Assembly: GCF_019511605.1 (NCBI RefSeq)
Contig: NZ_JAEUAV010000008.1
Coordinates: 62,001 to 126,000, forward strand
Direction of reading: 5' to 3'
Length of the DNA stretch: 64,000 nucleotides
From: Paraburkholderia phenoliruptrix
Lineage (GTDB): Bacteria; Pseudomonadota; Gammaproteobacteria; Burkholderiales; Burkholderiaceae
The notes below the pieces were generated by a model. It was not told the origin of the DNA. It did not search any database and saw only the letters and a list, made by a program, of their open reading frames with translations. A program made the translations under genes and the position numbers. Positions 35,145-43,127 of this stretch are shown one piece after another (the first letter of the stretch is position 1; the number at the start of each line of letters is the position of its first letter).

Positions 35145-36449
35145 CTAACGCGCAGCTTGTGTCGACTTGCGCAGCTTCGCTACCTCGGCGGCCGTGACTG
35201 CCGGCGCGCCGTTGTTCCAGCCGGCGCGCACGAAAGTGAGCACGTCGGCGATCTGCTGATCGTTGAGCACCGGCGCGTACTTCGGCATTGGATACGGCGC
35301 GGGAATGCCGCCGATCACCAGATCCTCGGTGCCGTTGAGCGTGACGTTGATCAGCGACGACGCGTCTTTCTCCAGCACGTTCGGATTGCCGGCAAGCGGC
35401 GCGAGCATCGGCGCGAAGCCGCGCCCGTCGACGCCGTGGCAGTGCATGCAGTACGCAGTGTAGACGCGCGCACCGGCATCGTTTGCCGCACGGTTGAGCG
35501 ACACCCTGGTTGCTTGCGGATCGTACGTGTAAGGCGGCGCGCCGTTGCCGCCGGCCGGCGGCAGCGACTTCAGGTACGTCGTCATTGCCGCGATGTCGGC
35601 ATCGTTCAGCGCCTGCATGCTGTTGTTGATCACGCTCGTCATCGAGCCGAATGCGGACGCGTGCCGATTCGCGCCGGTCTTCAGGAACGCCTGCAAGTCC
35701 TGATCGCTCCAGCGCCCGAGGCCGACGTTATGCTCGCCCGTCAGGTTGGCTGCGAACCAGCCGTCGAGCAGGCCGCCGCTCAGAAACGCGCTGCCGCTTT
35801 CGTCGAGCGCCTTCTCCTGGAACGCAATGCCGCGCGGCGTATGGCACGAGCCGCAATGCCCCAGCCCCTGGATCAGATACGCGCCGCGATTCCACGCAAC
35901 GTCTTTGCCCGGCTTGTTCTGATAGACGCCCTTCTCGAGGAACACCATGTTCCAGAGCTTGAGCGGCCAGCGCATGTTCATCGGCCACTTGATGTCCGAC
36001 TCGCGATTGGCCTGCTGCACCGGCGCGACGCCGCTCATGAAAAACGCGTAGAGCGCCCTCATGTCTTCGTCGTTGACCTTCGCATACGACGGATACGGCA
36101 TGGCCGGATACAGGTTGTGCCCGTCTTTCGCGACGCCTTCGCGCATGGCTCGCGCGAAGTCCTGCTCCGTGTAGCGGCCAATGCCGGTTTGCGGGTCCGG
36201 CGTGATGTTGGTCGTGTAGATCTGGCCCATCGGCGTGTTCATCGGCAGGCCGCCCGCGAACGGCTTGCCTTTCGGGGCGGTGTGACACGCCACGCAATCG
36301 CCTGCCTTCGCGAGGTAGGCGCCGCGTTGGACCAGCGCCGGGTCCGCTGCCGTTGCTCCCGTTGTTGCCGCCGTGGCCGTCGCGGCCTGCATCAGCAGCG
36401 GCAATGCCATGCCCAGCGCCGCGCCGAAACCCTTCAACGTGCTTTTCAT
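35145..36449 (-). CDS. Tri-haem cytochrome c subunit of periplasmic dehydrogenase
   Basis: The 434-residue protein has a signal peptide and three CxxCH haem-binding motifs: CVACH (52-56), CGSCH (about 200) and CMHCH (about 330), as in the cytochrome subunits of membrane alcohol and aldehyde dehydrogenases of acetic acid bacteria and Burkholderia. Each domain has a downstream Met ligand candidate (for example NLYPAMPYPSYAKV and PYPMPKYAPVL). It should pass electrons from the molybdoenzyme encoded just upstream (12-base gap) to ubiquinone or an oxidase. The final gene of the three-gene operon ends at the strong terminator. Confidence 0.93.
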   Translation of the reverse strand: MKSTLKGFGAALGMALPLLMQAATATAATTGATAADPALVQRGAYLAKAGDCVACHTAPKGKPFAGGLPMNTPMGQIYTTNITPDPQTGIGRYTEQDFARAMREGVAKDGHNLYPAMPYPSYAKVNDEDMRALYAFFMSGVAPVQQANRESDIKWPMNMRWPLKLWNMVFLEKGVYQNKPGKDVAWNRGAYLIQGLGHCGSCHTPRGIAFQEKALDESGSAFLSGGLLDGWFAANLTGEHNVGLGRWSDQDLQAFLKTGANRHASAFGSMTSVINNSMQALNDADIAAMTTYLKSLPPAGGNGAPPYTYDPQATRVSLNRAANDAGARVYTAYCMHCHGVDGRGFAPMLAPLAGNPNVLEKDASSLINVTLNGTEDLVIGGIPAPYPMPKYAPVLNDQQIADVLTFVRAGWNNGAPAVTAAEVAKLRKSTQAAR

Positions 36450-36461
36450 ATCGGGCTCCCG

Positions 36462-38714
36462 TTAAGCGGTTTGCAACTGGCTGCCGACCGGCAATTGCCG
36501 CAGACGCTTGCCGGTCGCCGCGAAAATCGCGTTGGTCAACGCCGGCGCGAGGGCCGCCGTGCCAGGTTCGCCGATGCCGCCCGGCGCCTCGCTGCTCTTC
36601 ACGATATGCACGTCGATAGGCGGCGTCTGGTCGATGCGCAGCATCCGGTAGTCGGTGAAGTTGTTCTGCTGGACGCGGCCGTCCTTGATGGTGATCTCGC
36701 TATAAAGCGCCCCCGTAATGCCGAAGATGATGCCGCCTTGCACCTGCGCCTCGACCGTGTTCGGATTGACCACCATGCCGCAATCCACCGCGCACACCAC
36801 ACGCTTGACCGCCACCTCGCCCTGTTCGACCGCGACCTCGACGACAATCGCAAAGTAGCTGCCGAACGCGTGCATGACCGACACGCCGCGCCCCTGGCCT
36901 GTGGGCAGCGTGCTGCCCCAGTTGGCTGCCTGCGCAGCGGTGTTGAGCACGTTCAGCGCGCGCGGCGTCTTGCCAAGCAGATCGCGCCGGTATTTGACCG
37001 GGTCGACCTTCGCTTCGGCCGCGAGTTCGTCGATGAAGCTTTCCACCACGAAGGTGCTGCGCGTCGGGCCGACGCCACGCCAGAACGCGGTGGGAATTGC
37101 GCGCGGCTCCTGACGCACGTAGTCGACCAGCTGGTTCGGCAAGTCGTACGGCAGGTCCGCGGCCACTTCAACGGCGTCGGGATCGACCCCGTTCTTGAAG
37201 GCGGGCGGCGCGAAACGCGCGAGGATCGACGAGCCGACAATGCGGTGCTGCCAGGCAAGCGGCTTGCCGTTCGCGTCGAGACCCGCGGAGATCTTGTCGT
37301 AGTAGTACGGGCGATACATGTCGTGCTGGATGTCTTCTTCACGGGTCCACAGCACTTTGACGGGCGCCGATACCTGCCGGGCGATCTTGACCGCCTGCGT
37401 GACCATGTCGAATTCCAGCCGCCGTCCAAAACCGCCGCCGATCAGATGGTTGTGCACGATGATCTTGTCGGCCGGCAAGCCGGTGACGGCCATCGCCGCG
37501 TCGCGCACGCGCGTGGGGACTTGCGAGCCGAGCCAGATTTCGCAACTGTCGGGCCGCACGTGTACCGTGCAGTTGATCGGCTCCATCGTGGCGTGTGCGA
37601 GGAACGGCTGCTGGTAGATCACATCGACGCGCTTCTTCGCGTTCGAAAAAGCCTGCGCAACGTCGCCTTCCTTGCGCGCTACCGCGCCGTCGCGTTGCGA
37701 CGCATGCGCGAGATCGTCGACGATCTGCTTCATCGAAACACTGCCGTTTTCGCCTTCGTTCCACTTGATGTCGAGCGCCTGCAAGCCCCGTTTGGCGGCC
37801 CACGTATGGTCGCCGATCACCGCGACCGCGTTGTCGATCTTCACGACCTGACGCACGCCCGGAATCTTCTTCGCGTGGGTGTCGTCGACGCTCGCGAGCG
37901 TGCCGCCGAACACCGGACAATTGGCGATGGCCGCGTAGACCATGTCGGGCACGCGCACGTCGAGACCGAAGCGGGCGGTGCCGTCCACTTTTTCCGGAGA
38001 ATCGAGGCGCTTGACCGCGGTGCCGACAATCTTGAAGTCCTTCGGATTTTTCAGCGGCACGTTCTGCGGCGCGGGCAATTTCGCGGCCGCCTCCACCAGT
38101 TGACCGTAACCGATGCTGCGGTTGCTGGCCGCATGAATAACCTGACCGGCCTGCGCATGACAGCTTGCCGCGTCCACCTGCCATTGCTGCGCGGCCGCGT
38201 TGATGAGCAGCGTGCGGGCCGTCGCGCCGGCCCGGCGCATCGGCTCCCACGCATAGCGGATCGACGTCGAACCGCCGGTGAGCTGGCCGCCGAGCAGCGG
38301 GTCCATGAAGAGCTTTTCGTCAGGCGGCGCATGATCGAGCGTGACGGTGTCGAGCGGTACTTCCAGTTCCTCCGCAATCAGCATCGGAATGGAGGTGTAC
38401 ACACCCTGCCCCATTTCGACCTTGGGAATAATCAGCGTGACCTTGCCTGCCGTGTCGATCTGAATGAACGCGTTCGGTGCAAACACACCGTTTTGAGGCG
38501 CTTCGTTCCCGTCGCCGCCGATCACGGACTTGCCCGCCTTCTGATCCTGACTGACGGCCGGCACGCTGAAGCCGAGCAGCAGACCGCCGCCCGCCATCGC
38601 GCCCACGCTCACTCCGAGCTTGAGGAACGTGCGGCGCGACAAGCCGCGCGGTTCATGTGATTCGGCTTGCGGACGCTTTGCGTCGCGATGTGCATCGAGC
38701 AATCCTTGCGACAT
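36462..38714 (-). CDS. Molybdopterin-binding aldehyde oxidoreductase large subunit (IorB-like)
   Basis: The 750-residue protein belongs to the xanthine dehydrogenase family, isoquinoline 1-oxidoreductase beta-subunit type. It starts with a twin-arginine signal (SRRTFLKLGVS), which fits export of the folded cofactor-loaded enzyme. Family landmarks include PKVEMGQGVYTSIPMLIAEE, NHLIGGGFGRRLEFDMV, AFWRGVGPTRSTFVVESFID and, near the end, GGIGEPGTAALAPALTNAIF with the conserved catalytic Glu region. The ATG at 38714 lies one base after the stop of the 2Fe-2S subunit; the frame is open further but the upstream part is not coding. Likely substrates are aldehydes or N-heterocycles. Confidence 0.93.
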   Translation of the reverse strand: MSQGLLDAHRDAKRPQAESHEPRGLSRRTFLKLGVSVGAMAGGGLLLGFSVPAVSQDQKAGKSVIGGDGNEAPQNGVFAPNAFIQIDTAGKVTLIIPKVEMGQGVYTSIPMLIAEELEVPLDTVTLDHAPPDEKLFMDPLLGGQLTGGSTSIRYAWEPMRRAGATARTLLINAAAQQWQVDAASCHAQAGQVIHAASNRSIGYGQLVEAAAKLPAPQNVPLKNPKDFKIVGTAVKRLDSPEKVDGTARFGLDVRVPDMVYAAIANCPVFGGTLASVDDTHAKKIPGVRQVVKIDNAVAVIGDHTWAAKRGLQALDIKWNEGENGSVSMKQIVDDLAHASQRDGAVARKEGDVAQAFSNAKKRVDVIYQQPFLAHATMEPINCTVHVRPDSCEIWLGSQVPTRVRDAAMAVTGLPADKIIVHNHLIGGGFGRRLEFDMVTQAVKIARQVSAPVKVLWTREEDIQHDMYRPYYYDKISAGLDANGKPLAWQHRIVGSSILARFAPPAFKNGVDPDAVEVAADLPYDLPNQLVDYVRQEPRAIPTAFWRGVGPTRSTFVVESFIDELAAEAKVDPVKYRRDLLGKTPRALNVLNTAAQAANWGSTLPTGQGRGVSVMHAFGSYFAIVVEVAVEQGEVAVKRVVCAVDCGMVVNPNTVEAQVQGGIIFGITGALYSEITIKDGRVQQNNFTDYRMLRIDQTPPIDVHIVKSSEAPGGIGEPGTAALAPALTNAIFAATGKRLRQLPVGSQLQTA

Positions 38715-38715
38715 G

Positions 38716-39171
38716 TCAGACTCCCTTCGCCGCGTGCTTGATGGCCGCGCGGATGCGGTTGTAGGTGCCGCAGCGGCAGATGTTGCCGGCCATGGCGGCG
38801 TCGATGTCCGCATCGCTGGGATTGGGGTTGCTCGCAATCAGCGAGGCCGCCGACATGACCTGGCCCGACTGGCAGTAGCCACATTGCACGACGTCGAGTT
38901 GACGCCACGCCTGCTGCACCTTCTGTCCGGCGGGCGTATTGCCGACCGCTTCGATAGTGGTGATTTTCTTGTCGCCGACAGCCGCCGCCGGCAGCACGCA
39001 CGAGCGCACCGCCACGCCGTCCAGATGCACCGTGCACGCGCCGCACTGGGCAATGCCGCAACCGAACTTCGTTCCGGTCAGACCGACGAGGTCGCGCAAG
39101 ACCCACAGGAGTGGCATGTCAGGTGGCGCGTCGACGGTATGCGTCTCGCCGTTGATGTTGAACGTTGTCAT
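38716..39171 (-). CDS. 2Fe-2S subunit of aldehyde oxidoreductase (IorA-like)
   Basis: The 151-residue protein has both Fe-S domains of this family. The plant-type cluster uses Cys38, Cys43, Cys46 and Cys58 ([16 protein letters not shown]), and the all-helical second cluster uses CGYCQSG and CRCGTY. It transfers electrons from the molybdenum subunit to the cytochrome. It has no Tat signal of its own and presumably hitch-hikes with the large subunit. It is the first gene of the operon. Confidence 0.96.
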   Translation of the reverse strand: MTTFNINGETHTVDAPPDMPLLWVLRDLVGLTGTKFGCGIAQCGACTVHLDGVAVRSCVLPAAAVGDKKITTIEAVGNTPAGQKVQQAWRQLDVVQCGYCQSGQVMSAASLIASNPNPSDADIDAAMAGNICRCGTYNRIRAAIKHAAKGV

Positions 39172-39634
39172 GAGCGGTTCCTTGTGGGGTAATCGTTATT
39201 CGGCTCTTTAGACCAGCATGCCGACCAAAAGGCAATGACTTGTCGCGTTTATTCGAGAGTCCGGACTAATGCGCAATGTCCATGCGCAGCTCGCTGGAGG
39301 CGTCGCTGCACGGGTGCACTGTGAGGGTCCGGCGATTGTAGCCGTGCGTAAAAAAGTTCGCCTGGAAGGTGCCCAAGCTCATTCGGCTCGCGCAGATTCC
39401 CGCAAATAATTGCGTGAATCGGGAGCCCCGGTCGTACGTCTCGGGGATGGCTCGGTCCGGCGCTCACGCGGCGGTCGCAACCACTGCAGGGAAACGAACC
39501 GGCACAGGAAGGGGTTGAAACTTGCGCGAGTCTGCCCCCAGGCGGTGCCTGGGTGGCCTCGCCGTCATGTGCCCGGACTCAGGACGACAAGCGTTGGCGG
39601 ACGCAGCAGACCGATATGCGAGGTAATCGCGATC
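39172..39634. other. Intergenic region with a possible small ORF
   Basis: This 463-base region lies between the T6SS candidate immunity gene and the aldehyde oxidoreductase operon. Apart from the 38-codon ORF at 39266-39382 no gene is supported. The oxidoreductase promoter (minus strand) should be near its right part. Confidence 0.35.
39266..39382 (-). CDS. Possible small ORF or 3' remnant after the immunity gene
   Basis: A 38-codon minus-strand frame begins MSLGTFQANFFTHGYNRRTL and ends with TAG. It lies 252 bases downstream of the immunity gene in the direction of transcription. The sequence looks protein-like but no ribosome site is evident. It could be the tail of a decayed second immunity gene, which is common at the 3' end of effector modules. 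This is speculative. Confidence 0.2.
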   Translation of the reverse strand: MSLGTFQANFFTHGYNRRTLTVHPCSDASSELRMDIAH

Positions 39635-40069
39635 CTAGCCCTGCATCATGCGCAGGATATAGTCCTTGCGCTCCTCGTCGTCCTTATAGAGGTGGTACAC
39701 ATAGGCGAGCGGGTCTTCATCCTGGTCGCGCTCGGGAGCGAACTTGTTGAAAGTCGGATCGTGAGCCCACCATGCTTCATATTCGACGCTGAATTCATTG
39801 ATGGCGAATGTCGTGGTTTTCTTCTGGAAGTCATGGCCATAGCTAACATTGCTAGCCGGGCCGATTTCCCATCGTTGCGCGTCGACTTGAAGGTACATCC
39901 GTCCGTCTTCCGCATACTGCACGAACGTCTTGCCCTCGACCGGGAACGCGAAACCACGCACGGGCAATGCTTCCGATCCGGTAGCAGGCGTCAGACGGCC
40001 TGTGGGCTTTTCCAGCACCAGGCGCGGTCTGTTCGGCAGCGTGCGCACGACGATTTGTGTTTCTCTCAT
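39635..40069 (-). CDS. Candidate immunity protein for the PAAR toxin
   Basis: The 144-residue protein has no signal peptide or membrane helix and no recognised family. It is soluble with many aromatic and acidic residues (YEAWWAHDPTFNKFAPERDQ). Its ATG overlaps the stop of the toxin gene by four bases (ATGA), which is the usual arrangement for a cognate immunity gene. A cytoplasmic immunity protein implies that the toxin acts in the cytoplasm of the target cell. The role is inferred from position, size and coupling only. Confidence 0.65.
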   Translation of the reverse strand: MRETQIVVRTLPNRPRLVLEKPTGRLTPATGSEALPVRGFAFPVEGKTFVQYAEDGRMYLQVDAQRWEIGPASNVSYGHDFQKKTTTFAINEFSVEYEAWWAHDPTFNKFAPERDQDEDPLAYVYHLYKDDEERKDYILRMMQG

Positions 40070-41322
40070 TTGACTTTCGCGATGCCTGTGAGAATGTCCA
40101 TGGACGGGTTGGTGCGGGTTGCGCTTTGTATTATCTGTTGAGGTGTTTTCCCGCTCTCGATCAAATACTCGTAGCTCGGCCCCATCTTGTCGCCATACCT
40201 GGCGAGGTTGCGCGCGTACACGCCCGGCAACTGCTCTTCCGTGTAGTAAGAAAGACGGTCGGCGTTGCGACTGTTGGTTATCTGCCGAGCTATCTCCTCA
40301 TCAGGCACCCCAGCGCTTCTCTGATCGGCGATCCAGGCCTCTTTCTGCTCCATACCCTCGTGATAACTGATCCGCTTCGCAGTCGCACCCGCCGTTGCTT
40401 CGGGATCGGTCCAGTCTACACCCCACTTCGACTGATGAAACTCGGTGCCTTCCTTCGGCATGTACCCGTAGACGCCAGCCGAGTTGGGCTCGAGGTCAGC
40501 GGGCACCTTATCAACCGTATAGTCAAAGCGCGAAACAGGCGTGGCGACAGGCTCTTTGGGCGTTTCAAGCACAGCGACGGGAACGGGCTCTTTGGGCGCC
40601 TCGAGCATGCCTGCGCCCTTGCCCGCGAGTCCGCCGCCAACGAGCGATCCACCCAGCATCGACCACTTCTGGCCATCCGAACCCTCGCCGAAAATAGCAC
40701 CGCCGACCGCGGAGCCGAGTTCCCCGCCGAGGAATCCGCCTGCTGCGCCGATCAGGCCGACAACGGGCCCCGCGAGCACAACCGCCGCAGCAATACCAAC
40801 CCCGAGCATCGCCCAGTTCATCCAGGCCGGAACCTCGGGGCTGATATCGTCGGTCGTCTGGCGGGCGCCGCCGATGAACACATTCGGCGAGCCGTCACTG
40901 ATGACCGCGCTGCAGGCAAGCATATCCTCCTTGCGGCTTGCGGGCTGGCTGTTGATAAAGACGGTGCTCGAACCCTGGGCAACGACCTGAGGGGCGCCTG
41001 AGTGGTCATTACAAAGCCCGTTACTGATGTGCGCGCGTATCGCTGAGCGGCTATTGATGAAGACGTTTGGCGACCCTGATATCAGACTGCCTGTAACGTG
41101 CCGCGGCGCCCACGACATGGTGCCCAGTACTTCGCCGATACCACCACCGGCAGCAGCTCCCGCTGCGACTGCGGCCAGCGCGATCAATGCTGTGCCGCCT
41201 GTGAGTGCTACGACTGCTGCGCCAAGCAATGCGCCACCTATCAGACCGGCGAGCATCCAGCCTTTTGAAGCGGTGTGCGCCACCGGGTCTCCGAGTCGGG
41301 CTGCGGCGAGTAGCGAGTCCAT
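40066..41322 (-). CDS. T6SS effector: prePAAR, transmembrane regions, PAAR and C-terminal toxin
   Basis: The 418-residue protein starts with the prePAAR motif AARxxDxxxH (residues 7-16, AARLGDPVAH), followed by a first hydrophobic region (about 20-65), a PAAR domain (about 66-165, with the repeated SPNVFIN/STVFIN/SPNVFIG strands), and a second hydrophobic region (about 168-215). The last 160 residues form a separate domain with VYGYMPKEGTEF, RISYHE, RNADRLSYY and TNPSMDILTG. This C-terminal block resembles toxin tips of Rhs and other polymorphic toxins, but its activity is unknown. The layout matches class II prePAAR effectors that need an Eag chaperone, and an Eag-like gene overlaps it upstream by one base. 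Confidence 0.88.
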   Translation of the reverse strand: MDSLLAAARLGDPVAHTASKGWMLAGLIGGALLGAAVVALTGGTALIALAAVAAGAAAGGGIGEVLGTMSWAPRHVTGSLISGSPNVFINSRSAIRAHISNGLCNDHSGAPQVVAQGSSTVFINSQPASRKEDMLACSAVISDGSPNVFIGGARQTTDDISPEVPAWMNWAMLGVGIAAAVVLAGPVVGLIGAAGGFLGGELGSAVGGAIFGEGSDGQKWSMLGGSLVGGGLAGKGAGMLEAPKEPVPVAVLETPKEPVATPVSRFDYTVDKVPADLEPNSAGVYGYMPKEGTEFHQSKWGVDWTDPEATAGATAKRISYHEGMEQKEAWIADQRSAGVPDEEIARQITNSRNADRLSYYTEEQLPGVYARNLARYGDKMGPSYEYLIESGKTPQQIIQSATRTNPSMDILTGIAKVK

Positions 41323-42164
41323 CAGCTAGCCGCCGGTTTCATGAGTCCAGAAACGGACATGTCAGCCAGATAACGGCGCACGGCGTCGACGCTGGTCAGA
41401 CTGCTGATGCCGCTCACGCTACGTACGGCGTCGAGTCTATCGACAAGACGAGAGTGAGTCGCCGCGTCGAGAGTCCAGAACATGTAGCGGTCGCCATCCG
41501 GATGAGCCCAGCCTTCCCCAGGTTCTGTTGTCCGCTGAAGCCCGATCGGCGCCCCGGTGTGATCGAAGAACGCGACCTTGGGGTCGAGTGCGTCCGCGAT
41601 GTCATAGCCGAAGAGTTGCGACAACCTGGGCACGACCACCAGCGACCCGTCGACCTCCCGCAGAACGAAGATCAGCCCGTCCGCGTCTGCAGGGAGCATA
41701 CGGCTCGCGAACGATACAGCGCTTCGCTCGGCAAGTTTCACGCTCGTGACCAGCTTCTGGTATTCCTCTGTCCACTCCGCCGTAAAGCCGTTGGGGCACG
41801 TGCCGATGAAACTGATTGCGCGCCGTGTCTTGTGCGAGGGTCCCCGCGCCATCACCACGGTCTGTCGCTGGTGCAACGGTGTACCCTGCGAGACCCATAT
41901 ATAGTCCACCTCGCGCGCCGTCTCACCGTCGACCTCCCTTGCTCGCAAGTTTTTCAGTTCGAACCGGGGCAGCGTTTGGCGCATTTGCTGGACTAGCTTA
42001 TGCGCGAACGTATCTACCGTATCGCTTTCATCCATATCCGCGCGTGACACGACAAAGGTGAAGGCGTTACTACCGTTGCGCTCCACGGTGAACAGGTGCA
42101 TGGTGCCGTCCTTGAACTGCTCGGGCAGATCGATGGAGGCATCGTTCATCTGGTAACTGGACAT
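41322..42164 (-). CDS. Eag-type T6SS chaperone (DUF1795/DcrB) with extra C-terminal domain
   Basis: The 280-residue protein has a DUF1795 fold in the N-terminal half (about 1-148: YQMNDASIDLPEQFKDGTMH, and TAEWTEEYQKLVTSVKL), which in T6SS operons shields the transmembrane segments of prePAAR effectors. Typical Eag chaperones are about 150 residues. Here another 130 residues follow (FVLREVDGSLVVVPRLSQLF, DVYMFWTL-like YMFWTLDAATHSRL), whose function is not recognised. The stop codon overlaps the ATG of the effector gene (TGATG), so the two products are made together. Confidence 0.82.
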   Translation of the reverse strand: MSSYQMNDASIDLPEQFKDGTMHLFTVERNGSNAFTFVVSRADMDESDTVDTFAHKLVQQMRQTLPRFELKNLRAREVDGETAREVDYIWVSQGTPLHQRQTVVMARGPSHKTRRAISFIGTCPNGFTAEWTEEYQKLVTSVKLAERSAVSFASRMLPADADGLIFVLREVDGSLVVVPRLSQLFGYDIADALDPKVAFFDHTGAPIGLQRTTEPGEGWAHPDGDRYMFWTLDAATHSRLVDRLDAVRSVSGISSLTSVDAVRRYLADMSVSGLMKPAAS

Positions 42165-42170
42165 GGTTTT

Positions 42171-42299
42171 CTATCCGCTGCTTCTGGTTTGCATCTCGGC
42201 TGCCAGGATGCGCTTTGCGATCGCCTCGATGCGGTTTGCTGGTGGCGAGTCGGGACCGACGAGGCGCAGTCCGGCATACCCATTCCATGTGCGTCTCAT
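42171..42299 (-). CDS. Possible 42-residue small protein upstream of the chaperone
   Basis: A minus-strand frame from an ATG at 42299 to a TAG at 42173-42171 encodes MRRTWNGYAGLRLVGPDSPP then ANRIEAIAKRILAAEMQTRSSG. It fills most of the 168-base gap between the ankyrin gene and the chaperone gene, and its stop lies six bases before the chaperone ATG. It has normal amino-acid composition and no shadow partner, but the ribosome site is weak. It may be a genuine small member of the operon or the end of a decayed gene. Confidence 0.4.
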   Translation of the reverse strand: MRRTWNGYAGLRLVGPDSPPANRIEAIAKRILAAEMQTRSSG

Positions 42300-42332
42300 T
42301 CCAGCGCCCCGCGTATTCGTCTCAGGCACCTC

Positions 42333-43127
42333 TCACGCCGTCGGCCACTTTCCACCTGCGCTGATTACTTTCTTGCGTATCGCCGCGATACGCTCGAGCT
42401 GCGGGGAGCCTTTTGGCGTGCTGTCAAGCTCGATCTTAAGCACCTTGGCGTATGTCACGCCAACGTCATTGACGACGGTTGGGTCGGCCTTGTGCGATAG
42501 CAGATAGTCAACGGAGTCCCATTGACGGATCTGGGTGGCTCCGAAAATCGCGGTATTGCCAAGCGAATCCTTGATATTCACGTTGGCATTGTTTTCCACG
42601 AGCACGCGCAATTGAGGTAAGAGATTGTCTTCCGCAACTGCGAAAAGAAGAGGGGTGTCCCCGTCATATCTCAGGTCAGGGCTCATGCCTCCTGCAAGGA
42701 GCGCCTTGAGCAGAGCGGGCGAGTCAGCGCGGGCGGCGATATATGCGACGTTGCCTTTGCTTTGACCAAATGGCTGCTCCGGTTTGGCACCATGGCGGAC
42801 CAGTTCGCTAACGATCTGGTAGCGCACATTGTCTGCGTCGGTTTTGACGGGGACCGTTTCCTGGACGGCGAACGCAAGCATCGTCATTTCTTTCTTGCCT
42901 ACCAGGCTCAAGTCGACCTTCGGTATCAGGTCCCTTGTACGCGCGAGATCGCCGTCACGGATAGCACGCGCTAGCTCGAGTTCAACGCCAGAGAAAAAGT
43001 CTTCTGGAGGATACCGTTTGAAGGTGGACATGTGTGTTTCCTGTGCCTGAGTAGGCCACCAAATTGGGCTTGTGACGCACACTGCGATAGCGGCTGCCCC
43101 CGCAATGGCCAGTTTTCGATATTTCAT
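42333..43127 (-). CDS. Ankyrin-repeat candidate immunity protein for the VgrG-lipase
   Basis: The 264-residue protein starts with a hydrophobic signal or anchor (KLAIAGAAAIAVCVTSPIWW) and is therefore periplasmic or membrane-attached. It holds several ankyrin repeats from about residue 110 to 225, for example KGNVAYIAARADSPALLKAL, DGDTPLLFAVAEDNLLPQLR and NTAIFGATQIRQWDSVDYLL. Its ATG follows the VgrG-lipase stop directly (TAAATG). A periplasmic repeat protein is the expected kind of immunity protein for a phospholipase acting on the membrane from the periplasm. The assignment is by context. Confidence 0.75.
   Translation of the reverse strand: MKYRKLAIAGAAAIAVCVTSPIWWPTQAQETHMSTFKRYPPEDFFSGVELELARAIRDGDLARTRDLIPKVDLSLVGKKEMTMLAFAVQETVPVKTDADNVRYQIVSELVRHGAKPEQPFGQSKGNVAYIAARADSPALLKALLAGGMSPDLRYDGDTPLLFAVAEDNLLPQLRVLVENNANVNIKDSLGNTAIFGATQIRQWDSVDYLLSHKADPTVVNDVGVTYAKVLKIELDSTPKGSPQLERIAAIRKKVISAGGKWPTA

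Noticed and set aside
34257..38660. A 1467-codon open frame on the plus strand
   Set aside because: It runs antisense to the cytochrome and molybdenum subunits and across the second permease in another frame. The translation is rich in Arg/His/Ala with no domain, as expected for a high-GC shadow frame.
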